The notes beneath the pieces were generated by a model. The model made no database searches. It was not told where the DNA came from and was given only the letters and a program-made list of their open reading frames with translations. From positions 944,507 through 1,008,506 of the forward strand of contig NZ_FNGG01000001.1 of NCBI RefSeq assembly GCF_900102915.1: DNA of 64,000 bases. Direction: 5' to 3'. Origin of the DNA: Salinimicrobium catena. Its GTDB lineage: Bacteria; Bacteroidota; Bacteroidia; Flavobacteriales; Flavobacteriaceae. This document shows positions 46,701 through 53,871 of the stretch, piece after piece. A program made the position numbers and the translations under genes. Positions within the stretch are counted from its first letter, which is position 1. Each line of letters begins with the position of its first letter.

Positions 46701-47006
46701 ATTGGGATCGCCATGGGTACGGGTACCGATGTTGCCATTGAAAGTGCAGAGATCACCCTCGTAAAAGGAGATCTTCACGGAGTGGTGAAAGCCAAGAACC
46801 TGAGTAAAAATGTAATGAGGAACATCAAACAGAACCTGTTCTTTGCCCTGATCTACAACACACTTGGGGTGCCGGTTGCTGCAGGGGTATTGTTCCCTTT
46901 CTTCGGAATACTGCTATCACCGATGATCGCGGCACTGGCCATGAGCTTCAGTTCGGTCTCTGTGATCGCTAACGCCTTGAGGCTGAGAACTGCCGAGATA
47001 GGATAG
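43788..47006 (+). CDS. copA: Copper-type P1B ATPase with four HMA domains
   Basis: The 1072-residue ATPase exports Cu+ (or Ag+) from the cytosol. The N-terminus has four HMA domains with CxxC at 12/15, 92/95, 183/186 and 254/257; the first three share GMTCNGCRSHV. Two short heavy-metal-binding modules (about 333-360 and 371-397, CPMH...GDCPxCGMDL) follow. The ATPase core has TGEP, the membrane CPC at 715-717, DKTGT with phosphorylated Asp759, SEHPLA and GDGINDAPAL. Most bacterial CopA proteins have one or two HMA domains. It is 78 bases after the regulator; a terminator follows. Confidence 0.95.
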   Translation: MKHTYHISGMTCNGCRSHVENTLQKVSGVKNASVDLQKEEAVIEMEQHIPTEVLQKELEQDGGNYKITVLKKDVSESSSLMRHKYKISGMTCNGCRSHVEETLRKVDGVRAASVDIEKAEAVIEMEKHIPAEVFEQELQKAGGNYHISEAGGSLVESKVSSKVQEAAHEGEMEHRYQISGMTCNGCRSHVEETLQKVDGVKGASVDLEMSEAMIRMEKHIPIGVFEDALQKDSGSYHIHSEGAEEKYQVTGMTCSGCQAHVEESLKSVNGVKKVSVDLKKGEALITSEKPIPVTTFQESLRESGSTYNIYLPGQDITAPPKPPKPKGKGTGTFYCPMHCEGDKTYDKPGDCPVCGMDLVEEVSLKAERQKYTCPMHPEIVSDEPGDCPICGMDLVPMAPEATAEEKSYQKLLKKFKIAVAFTLPIFLIAMGEMIPGNPIYDWMSMEAWNWVQFGLSLPVVFYATWMFFERAWRSVLTWNLNMFTLIGIGAGVAWLFSVAGMLFPGLFPEQFLTHHGTVHVYFEAATVILTLVLLGQLLEARAHSRTNSAIKELLKLAPNKAIIVENGEEREIHTDEIEVGNILRVKPGDKVPVDGIIEKGQTNIDESMITGEPVPVEKEEGDKVTSGTINGNRSFTMKAEKVGDETLLAQIIKMVNDASRSQAPIQKLADKISAYFVPIVVLISIITFVVWAIWGPEPSYVYALINAIAVLIIACPCALGLATPMSVMVGVGKGAQSGVLIKNAQSLEQMDKIDVLIIDKTGTITEGKPSVEKIVSTGAFSEDELAQMLASINSQSEHPLAAATVNFAREKNLKYSEAEDFNAVTGKGVTGISGGKNIAIGNEKLMQEENIEISESLQQQVKKEQELGKTVSYVAIDQKIEGFFTITDPIKKTSRQAIKDLLDAGVEVIMLTGDNEVTAAAVASELHLTGFKAGMLPQDKMGEVERLQQQGKKVAMAGDGINDAPALAKADIGIAMGTGTDVAIESAEITLVKGDLHGVVKAKNLSKNVMRNIKQNLFFALIYNTLGVPVAAGVLFPFFGILLSPMIAALAMSFSSVSVIANALRLRTAEIG

Positions 47007-47024
47007 TTAATAGGAGAGGATAAA

Positions 47025-47052
47025 AAAGAGCCGGAATTTTCCGGCTCTTTCT
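47025..47052. terminator. Terminator after the copper ATPase
   Basis: AAAGAGCCGG-AATTTT-CCGGCTCTTT is an intrinsic hairpin with A on the left and T on the right. It lies between convergent genes and ends the metal island. Confidence 0.85.
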
Positions 47053-47076
47053 ATTCTCTAATTTTCCATTCGAATG

Positions 47077-47850
47077 TTATAGTCCAAGTTCTTCCCAAAT
47101 GGTATCATCATCCTCAAATCCGAAGATCTCGGGGATGTCTGTGGTTGGATCTGTCTCAAAGGTGAATTCCTCATCTCCCTGGTCTTCCACGTGTAATCTG
47201 GCAAACAGCGGATCTCCATCGGTATAATTTTCATTAAAGGTAACAACCACATTATCTTCGCTGCCTGTTACCTGGGTGAAACCAACAATTTGGGAGGTTT
47301 CTTCATTTGGATTTCCATTGTATACCACGATCCATCCGGTCTCGGAGACGGTTACGTTATCAAAAGTGATGGTGTTATCTGTAACGGTCGCATCAGATAT
47401 CATGAAATTTGGAGTATTTACGACAACTGTTTCTGTTTCTCCTATAGGTGTATCATCGGTTTCATTGAAGGCTCCATCACCCATGTTGTAACCGTTGTCT
47501 ACATGAAGCATTAATACTACAGTATCACCGTCTTCTAAAGTGGTCCCCTCCAGGTTCACCTCCACATTAGTAGCAGATTCAGAAGTTACTAATGTTTGTC
47601 CCAAAATTTCTCCGGAAGCATCGTTGTGATGGGCAACTAACCAAACATCTGTATTGGCTGTCACCTGGTCTACCACCAGAGTGTTCTGTGAAATGACCTG
47701 TGCATCATTAGTGACCGTGATTTCCCCTGTTGGATCGGGATCTACCACAACATCGCCATCGTCATCATCACTACAACTATAGAATCCCATCGCCAGGAAA
47801 AATACACCTGCATAAAGCATTAATTTTTTAAGGTTGCTCACTTTTTTCAT
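47077..47850 (-). CDS. Surface lipoprotein with two DUF7282-like repeats
   Basis: The 257-residue protein has a lipobox (YSC, Cys26) followed by SDDDDGD, an acidic run like the Bacteroidota signal for surface export of lipoproteins. Two repeats follow (about 45-120 and 155-240). Each has a D-Q/N-V-T core, a W-V/L-V stretch and a DGD...LHV end, for example DTVVLMLHVDNG and DPLFARLHVEDQG. This resembles the DUF7282 beta-sandwich unit. Function is unknown; calcium or surface-adhesion roles would be guesses. It is a single gene between terminators. Confidence 0.7.
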   Translation of the reverse strand: MKKVSNLKKLMLYAGVFFLAMGFYSCSDDDDGDVVVDPDPTGEITVTNDAQVISQNTLVVDQVTANTDVWLVAHHNDASGEILGQTLVTSESATNVEVNLEGTTLEDGDTVVLMLHVDNGYNMGDGAFNETDDTPIGETETVVVNTPNFMISDATVTDNTITFDNVTVSETGWIVVYNGNPNEETSQIVGFTQVTGSEDNVVVTFNENYTDGDPLFARLHVEDQGDEEFTFETDPTTDIPEIFGFEDDDTIWEELGL

Positions 47851-48036
47851 AATTCAATTTTTTAGGTTTTTACTTTGTGCTTTAAAATATTGCGGGTAAA
47901 ACTCTGAAAAAGAAATGGTTGAGCGAAAAAATTTGTAGGATACAGGTGCAGATTTACCAGTAATTTAACGGCTCTGTTAATCCTATGTAAACTTCTGAAA
48001 TTCAGATGTTTTAATCTTTTTTAGTTCCTAAAAACA

Positions 48037-48068
48037 AAAGGCCGGTTGATCTTTCAACCGGCCTTTCT
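48037..48068. terminator. Bidirectional hairpin after the metalloprotease
   Basis: AAAGGCCGGTTGA-TCTT-TCAACCGGCCTTT is a perfect long stem with flanking A and T runs. It lies 18 bases beyond the protease stop on the minus strand. Confidence 0.85.
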
Positions 48069-48085
48069 TATCCAATGATTTGTGT

Positions 48086-50575
48086 TTAACTGTTTGGATC
48101 GAGGATCAAATTCACTCTTTCCAAAGCATCCTGCAGGTGATATCTCGTCATGGTATCTCTGCTTCGGCCAATGCTGTTTCTTAGCTCTCTCTGAAGTTTG
48201 CTTAGTTCTCCGCGAACCACAGGGCGAATGTCACTTTGTGCAACATCAACATTGCTCTGGTTGATCCAGTTACGGTAGCGAGCAGGAACAGGTTTTTGTT
48301 CCTGGGTCATAAGATACTCCATACGGTCAATATATGCACGCTGAAGGTTTCTTCTATAAGTATCAATGCTGCTGCCTTTTCTCAATTCACTCCAGATACC
48401 TGTCCTCAGATCCTGCATCATATCAAGAAGTCCGTATGCTTCAGTACCATTGATCTCACGATTTTCGATAAGACGTGCCATTCTTCCAAAGTCAAGCAGG
48501 TTGTTCAGGGTTCTTTCCTGCGTGTTTCTGATTCGTTCCACATTTCCGTCGAACTCGATCTTGTTAAAGATCTCCTGGTCTATCAGCCATTCCGGAGTAG
48601 AGAACAACTCATCCTGTAAGAAATTCATTGCTTTTTTCTGCTTTTCCGGAGTCACGTGAAAATAAACGGCTCCTTCCTGATCATAGGTCTTTGTCTCCTT
48701 GATCACCCCGCCTATATTGGCTGCCACATGTCCCATATAGCGGTTGTACTGGCCAAGCACCTGCTCATACATGGTTTCAAGATCCTCGTAATCCTTGCCT
48801 TTTTCGGCAGTCCACTCGATGAGGTTTGGAATAATTCTCTTGAGGTTCTTTATTCCGTACTGGCTGGCAAGTACCGAATCGTCTCCCAGGTCTTCGGTTT
48901 GTGAAGTCGGGTCGATCACGTTCCCCTGTTGTCCTCCAAATCGGTATACCGGATCGCCTGCTTTTTCAAGGATCCAGGAATCAAGGATCTCTTTTTCCTC
49001 TTTTCCATATTTCTCAGGGATTGGTTTGTACCCCCACATGATCGAATATTTGTCATAAGGGCCAATATTAGGCATCAAGGCAACATCGCCATCCTCTGGC
49101 TGTGCGATGTAATTGAAACGGGCATAGTCCATGATAGATGGTGCCGTACCATATTTTTTGGTAAACTCAGGATCCCTTAGGGATTCCACCGGATAGGCAA
49201 CGCTGCTTCCCATGTTATGCGGAAGACCTAATGTATGCCCAACCTCATGAGCTGATACGAACCTGATAAGGCGGCCCATGATCTCATCCTTAAAGGCAAC
49301 GCCACGGGCACCTTCGTTGATGGCAGCGGTCTGTACAAAGAACCAGTTTCTCAATAAGGTCATCACATTATGATACCAGTTGATGTCTGATTCCAGGATC
49401 TCTCCCGAACGTGGATCGCTCACGTGCGGCCCGTTAGCATTCGGGATAGGGGAAGCCAGGTAACGCACAACAGAATACCTTACATCCTCCGGACTCCAGT
49501 CCGGGTCTTCTTCTTTTGAAGGAGGATCTTTGGCAATAATGGCGTTTTTGAAGCCGGCTGCCTCAAAAGCTACCTGCCAGTCCTCAATTCCTTGCTTTAT
49601 GTATGGGATCCACTTTTTAGGAGTAGCACGATCTATGTAATAAACAATAGGTTCTTTGGGTTCTACAAGTTCTCCGCGTTTGAATTTCTCCATATCTTCT
49701 TCCTTCACCTCAAGTCTCCAGCGGTCAAGGTAGCGTACGGTCTCGCTTTTTTGAGCTTCCAGTCCGTAGTCTGTTTGCCCAGTTGTGAACCAACCTACAC
49801 GCTCATCAAAGTATCTTCTTTCCATAGGGACTTTCGGGAGCAGGATCATTGAGTTGCTCATTTTTACTGAAATGGAAGCGGTACTTGAATTTGAGGGCGG
49901 TTCTCCGGCGTTATAGGTCTTTACGTGACGCACTTCGATGTTTTCAGGATAACTTCGGATGGTGTCAATATAAGACCTGCTGTCGTCAAGACGGGTGATC
50001 TTGTATTCTTTGCGGTTCCTTTCCGGAAACCCGATAGCCTGCACATCTTTTTTGAAAAGATCGGTCACCTTGATCACAGTCGCGTTGTTCACAGAATCTT
50101 TGTGATAAGCGGCGATGTCAAAGGAAAAAAGGATGGGCTCAAAATTCGAATTTCTTACGGCTTCATGAATAGGCAGGGAATCGGCAGCGTACACATCATG
50201 AGAAACCACTCGTAGAAGTACATCGTTGTTCTTCTTTTCCCAACGTAGAACCTGTTCGTTCTGTTTTCCGCCACCAAAACCAATGCCTGAGGCTGTCTGA
50301 GCGATGCGGGTAACCATTAGCATCTCCCGGTTAAAAAGGCTATCGGGGATCTCGTAATAGTAATCTTCATCTATTTGATGCACGGTAAACAGTCCTTTGT
50401 CAGTCTTTGCATCTTTGGTGATCACCTTGTTGTAAGGTTTGATGCCGTTCTTGTCTTTTTCTGCAGGTTTTTCAGCGGCTGCTGTTTTTCCTTTTTCCGG
50501 CTGAAATACGGCACAGCTCGCCAAAGAAAAAGAGAAAAAAACAAGGAGCAGCCGAGTTAGTAATCGGGTGTTCAT
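48086..50575 (-). CDS. Zinc-dependent metalloprotease (DUF5117/DUF5118 type)
   Basis: The 829-residue protein is probably a secreted or cell-surface metzincin-like protease. The signal peptide has a lipobox (LASC, near residue 21). The zinc motif HEVGHTLGLPH (HExxHxxGxxH, near residue 442) is complete, and a following SIMDYARFNY supplies the Met-turn. The N-terminal parts match the DUF5118 and DUF5117 regions and the core is the DUF4953-like domain of this Bacteroidota family. Natural substrates are unknown. It is monocistronic. Confidence 0.88.
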   Translation of the reverse strand: MNTRLLTRLLLVFFSFSLASCAVFQPEKGKTAAAEKPAEKDKNGIKPYNKVITKDAKTDKGLFTVHQIDEDYYYEIPDSLFNREMLMVTRIAQTASGIGFGGGKQNEQVLRWEKKNNDVLLRVVSHDVYAADSLPIHEAVRNSNFEPILFSFDIAAYHKDSVNNATVIKVTDLFKKDVQAIGFPERNRKEYKITRLDDSRSYIDTIRSYPENIEVRHVKTYNAGEPPSNSSTASISVKMSNSMILLPKVPMERRYFDERVGWFTTGQTDYGLEAQKSETVRYLDRWRLEVKEEDMEKFKRGELVEPKEPIVYYIDRATPKKWIPYIKQGIEDWQVAFEAAGFKNAIIAKDPPSKEEDPDWSPEDVRYSVVRYLASPIPNANGPHVSDPRSGEILESDINWYHNVMTLLRNWFFVQTAAINEGARGVAFKDEIMGRLIRFVSAHEVGHTLGLPHNMGSSVAYPVESLRDPEFTKKYGTAPSIMDYARFNYIAQPEDGDVALMPNIGPYDKYSIMWGYKPIPEKYGKEEKEILDSWILEKAGDPVYRFGGQQGNVIDPTSQTEDLGDDSVLASQYGIKNLKRIIPNLIEWTAEKGKDYEDLETMYEQVLGQYNRYMGHVAANIGGVIKETKTYDQEGAVYFHVTPEKQKKAMNFLQDELFSTPEWLIDQEIFNKIEFDGNVERIRNTQERTLNNLLDFGRMARLIENREINGTEAYGLLDMMQDLRTGIWSELRKGSSIDTYRRNLQRAYIDRMEYLMTQEQKPVPARYRNWINQSNVDVAQSDIRPVVRGELSKLQRELRNSIGRSRDTMTRYHLQDALERVNLILDPNS

Positions 50576-50713
50576 TCAGGTTTATTTTAGGTTAATGATT
50601 CGATCCAATTAATCCCAATAGGGCAACGCCGCAATTGGCTAAATTAAAAGGAGTTGCAATATGCACTTTTTTGACTGCCTTTTCTGCAGAAGGTTTAAAA
50701 TAAAGTTAAAATA

Positions 50714-50749
50714 AAAAGCCACGGTTGCTCATTTGCAGCCGTGGCTTTT
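50714..50749. terminator. Terminator after lysS
   Basis: AAAAGCCACGG-TTGCTCATTTGCAG-CCGTGGCTTTT forms a strong intrinsic hairpin 24 bases past the lysS stop on the minus strand. Confidence 0.85.
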
Positions 50750-50772
50750 CATTACACTTCAATTTATGCTTT

Positions 50773-52473
50773 CTAGTCAAACCATTGTTCCACCTCTTCC
50801 AACTGAAGGGCAGCAATAGGTAACTTGTGTTTTTTTCTAAGGCCGTTCAATTTCTGGTGAACCTGAGTGGCTTTAAGTTCCTTTAGTTTGGCCACACTGC
50901 CAAATTCATGCATCACCGTGTCGATCCAATCCTGCGGAACACCGATCTTCATGAAATCTTCCGGTTTTGGAACCGCGGCTTTCTTCTCCGGCTTCATTTG
51001 CGGGAAGAAAAGCACTTCCTGAATGGATTGCTTGTTGGTGAGGAACATGATCAGGCGGTCCATTCCAATTCCAAGACCAGAGGTAGGAGGCATTCCATAT
51101 TCAAGGGCTCTTAGGAAATCATGGTCAATGAACATGGCTTCATCATCACCTTTTTCAGATAGTTCAAGCTGCTCTTCAAAACGCTCTCGCTGGTCAATAG
51201 GATCGTTAAGCTCTGAATAGGCGTTGGCGATCTCTTTTCCGCAGACCATTAACTCGAAACGCTCGGTAAGTTCAGGGTGCTCCCTGTGTTCCTTACACAG
51301 CGGACTCATTTCTTTTGGGTAATCTGTGATGAAAGTCGGCTGTATAAAGTTGCCTTCACATTTCTCACCAAAGATCTCGTCGATGAGCTTTCCTTTCCCC
51401 ATGGTGTCATCAACATCGATCCCCATGTTCTTTGCGGCCTCGAAAAGTTCTTTTTCCGACTTTCCGGTGATGTCAAAGCCGGTGTACTTTTTAATGGCAT
51501 CGGTCATGGTGATGCGGGCATAGGGCGCTTTAAAATCGATCTCGTCTTTTCCGAAGGTCGCTTTGGTGGTTCCGTTCACTGCCACAGCACAATGCTCTAA
51601 CAGGTTTTCTGTGAACTTCATCATCCAGTTGTAATCCTTGTAAGCCACGTAGATCTCCATCGCGGTGAACTCCGGATTGTGAGTACGGTCCATCCCTTCG
51701 TTCCTGAAGTTCTTGGAGAATTCATACACTCCGTCAAACCCACCTACGATCAGTCTTTTCAGGTAAAGCTCGTTCGCTATCCTTAAGTATAGTGGAATAT
51801 CAAGGGCGTTGTGATGAGTGATGAAAGGTCTCGCAGCCGCTCCTCCGGGAATAGATTGCAGAATAGGTGTTTCCACTTCAAAATACCCTTTGTCGTTAAA
51901 GAAATTCCGCATGGCATTGAAAAGCTTTGTACGCTTTACAAAGATCTCCTTCACCTTTGGATTCACCACAAGGTCGGCATAACGCTGACGATAACGAAGT
52001 TCAGGATCATTGAACTCGTCAAAGGTCTTTCCCTCTTTGTCGGTTTTTGGGAGAGGAAGGGGTTTCAAAGATTTGCTCAAGAGTTGGAAATCTTTCACCA
52101 TCACGGTCATTTCCCCAACTTTGGTCTTGAACAGTTCCCCTTCTATTCCTATAAAATCTCCAATGTCAAGAAGTTTTTTATAGATGTCGTTATACTTGCT
52201 TTTATCTTCCCCATGGCAGATCTCATCACGATTGAAATAGACCTGGATCCTTCCTTTCGAATCCTGAATTTCAGCAAATGAAGCTTTCCCCTGTATTCTT
52301 CTGGACATAAGGCGACCTGCTATGACCACTTTTTTGCCTTCTTCAAAGCTTTCCCTAATTTCAGAAGTGGTATGATCTACCGGAAAAAGTGCTGCCGGGT
52401 AGGGATTTATATTGAGCTTGCGAAGAGATTCCAGTTTCTCTCTGCGAATGATTTCCTGTTCAGATAAATGCAT
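50773..52473 (-). CDS. lysS: Lysyl-tRNA synthetase, class II
   Basis: The enzyme charges tRNA-Lys. The 566-residue protein has the N-terminal OB-fold anticodon domain (about 50-150) and the class IIb core. Motif 2 lies in [24 protein letters not shown] and motif 3 in [14 protein letters not shown]-terminal tail of about 60 residues beyond motif 3 ([15 protein letters not shown]...) is longer than in E. coli LysS and common in Bacteroidota. An in-frame TTG at 52488 was rejected in favour of this ATG. A full promoter lies just upstream. Confidence 0.95.
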   Translation of the reverse strand: MHLSEQEIIRREKLESLRKLNINPYPAALFPVDHTTSEIRESFEEGKKVVIAGRLMSRRIQGKASFAEIQDSKGRIQVYFNRDEICHGEDKSKYNDIYKKLLDIGDFIGIEGELFKTKVGEMTVMVKDFQLLSKSLKPLPLPKTDKEGKTFDEFNDPELRYRQRYADLVVNPKVKEIFVKRTKLFNAMRNFFNDKGYFEVETPILQSIPGGAAARPFITHHNALDIPLYLRIANELYLKRLIVGGFDGVYEFSKNFRNEGMDRTHNPEFTAMEIYVAYKDYNWMMKFTENLLEHCAVAVNGTTKATFGKDEIDFKAPYARITMTDAIKKYTGFDITGKSEKELFEAAKNMGIDVDDTMGKGKLIDEIFGEKCEGNFIQPTFITDYPKEMSPLCKEHREHPELTERFELMVCGKEIANAYSELNDPIDQRERFEEQLELSEKGDDEAMFIDHDFLRALEYGMPPTSGLGIGMDRLIMFLTNKQSIQEVLFFPQMKPEKKAAVPKPEDFMKIGVPQDWIDTVMHEFGSVAKLKELKATQVHQKLNGLRKKHKLPIAALQLEEVEQWFD

Positions 52474-52499
52474 TGATCTTTGTTTCAAATTTCGACTGG

Positions 52500-52530
52500 C
52501 AAAGATACAGACTAATGGCTAATCAATCAA
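52500..52530 (-). promoter_or_regulatory. Promoter of lysS
   Basis: On the minus strand a TTG (about 52528-52530) is followed by a 20-base spacer and TATCTTTG (52500-52507), fitting the Bacteroidota TTG/TAnnTTTG pattern. Transcription should begin near 52493, about 20 bases before the ATG. Confidence 0.6.
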
Positions 52531-52565
52531 TTGTTTTTTAAGCTCTTCTAATCTGTAGGAAATCG

Positions 52566-52573
52566 TATCTTTG
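52566..52573 (+). promoter_or_regulatory. -7 box before the Pmp3-like gene
   Basis: TATCTTTG is an exact TAnnTTTG match ending 10 bases before the ATG at 52584, implying a very short mRNA leader. An AGGAG lies at 52575-52579. Confidence 0.5.
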
Positions 52574-52583
52574 AGGAGTATTT

Positions 52584-52736
52584 ATGAGCCTCTGGAGAGT
52601 CTTACTATCGATCTTGTTTCCGCCCCTGGCTGTCATTGACAGAGGGTGCGGTTCTGTATTGATCGTACTGATACTGACTCTGCTGGGCTGGATTCCGGGA
52701 GTGCTGGCAGCGCTTATTATTCTGAACAGGAAGTAG
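52584..52736 (+). CDS. Pmp3/YqaE-family small membrane protein
   Basis: This 50-residue open frame encodes a two-helix hydrophobic protein. The N-terminal part SILFPPLAVIDRGC matches the Pmp3/YqaE pattern (FPPLAV), followed by a second helix with LGWIPGVLAALIILN, also typical of the family. Homologues are proteolipids tied to membrane potential and ion stress. Length fits the family (about 50). It has its own -7 box and an AGGAG at 52575-52579 five bases before the ATG. It ends 20 bases before lipB. Confidence 0.85.
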   Translation: MSLWRVLLSILFPPLAVIDRGCGSVLIVLILTLLGWIPGVLAALIILNRK

Positions 52737-52756
52737 AAACTGAAAATGCAGAAGGA

Positions 52757-53455
52757 TTGAATAAGAAAATTGAATTCCGGGAGTTGGGCCGGAGAGATTA
52801 TAAAGAGGTTTGGGACCACCAGCAGCAACTGTTTCAGGAGATCCTTGACCAGAAGATCAGGAACCGAAGGGAAAATACTTCCGAAGAAACAAAGAACCAC
52901 CTGCTCTTTGTAGAGCACCCACATGTCTATACCCTCGGAAAAAGCGGGGACATTAAAAATTTACTGGTCAATGAGGACCAGCTGAAGGAGAAGAACGCCA
53001 CCTTTTATAAGATAAACAGGGGAGGGGATATCACTTATCATGGCCCAGGACAAATTGTGGGTTACCCCATCCTGGACCTCGAGAATTTCTTTACCGATAT
53101 ACATAAATACCTGAGGTTACTCGAGGAAACAATCATTCTTACTCTTAAAGAATATGGCGTGGAAGCCGGAAGGAGTGAAGGCGAGACCGGAGTATGGCTG
53201 GACGTGGGTACTCCTTTTGCCCGAAAGATCTGTGCTATGGGTGTTCGTGCCAGCCGCTGGGTCACCATGCACGGTTTTGCTTTTAACGTAAACGCCGATC
53301 TTGGTTATTTTGACAACATCATCCCCTGCGGAATAGAAGGCAAAGCGGTTACTTCTCTCAACGTTGAACTCGGGGTGAAAGAAGTCCCGGTCGACGAGGT
53401 GAAAGAGAAAATAAAGAAGCACTTTTCTGCCCTTTTTGAAGCTGAACTGGTCTAA
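52757..53455 (+). CDS. lipB: Octanoyl-ACP:protein octanoyltransferase
   Basis: LipB moves octanoate from acyl carrier protein to lipoyl domains, the first step of lipoate synthesis. The 232-residue product has RGGDITYHGPGQIVGYPILDL, Lys157 in RKICAMGVR and the acyl-accepting Cys191 in IIPCGI. The longer frame begins at a GTG (52646) inside the Pmp3-like gene, so it is unlikely. I chose the TTG at 52757, preceded by an AGAAGGA motif; it gives MNKKIEFRELG, matching the usual start. It probably shares the Pmp3-like gene's promoter. Confidence 0.9.
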   Translation: MNKKIEFRELGRRDYKEVWDHQQQLFQEILDQKIRNRRENTSEETKNHLLFVEHPHVYTLGKSGDIKNLLVNEDQLKEKNATFYKINRGGDITYHGPGQIVGYPILDLENFFTDIHKYLRLLEETIILTLKEYGVEAGRSEGETGVWLDVGTPFARKICAMGVRASRWVTMHGFAFNVNADLGYFDNIIPCGIEGKAVTSLNVELGVKEVPVDEVKEKIKKHFSALFEAELV

Positions 53456-53871
53456 CGGTTTTCTGTTCTCCGTTTACGGTTCTGTTCTCTTTTTCATTAA
53501 CCCGCTAAAAGAGGCTTAATGAACCTGACTGTGAAAATGTATGTAAGTACGACCCCTTCGGGGTCGGAGCTATTTCTATTCGGGAGATTTAGAAATTTAT
53601 GATTCCTTCGGGATCAGGATTGGTGGAGAAGGTAATTGATCTATCGGGACTACTTTTAATTGATCCAAAATCTTAGAGGTAGAAAGGTCTAGTATAACCC
53701 AACAGTAGACTACAATGACTCGAAGGGATCAAGAACTTGTAGGTAATCAGCATCGGTTTAACTACAACCGCAACGGGGTCAAAAGTAGTAATGGTTCAAA
53801 CAAGGACCCGCTTTTAGCACCCCTGTCATCCAATTTCGAACATCTAACTTCTAACGTCTAAAATCTAACAT
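53456..53871. repeat. Repeat-rich intergenic region with GGGRTC hairpins and heptads
   Basis: No gene is seen in these 416 bases. The left end (53460-53490) has degenerate 7-bp repeats (TCTGTTC TCCGTTT ACGGTTC). The right end (53840-53877) has TCTAACT TCTAACG TCTAAAA TCTAACA. Between lie short related cores: CGACCCCTTCGGGGTCG (53550-53566, a perfect hairpin), GATTCCTTCGGGATC (53601-53615), a CGGGAC near 53645, CGAAGGGATC (53721-53730) and ACGGGGTC near 53774. The heptads resemble those around the four-helix-bundle gene at 38.5 kb. Confidence 0.6.
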
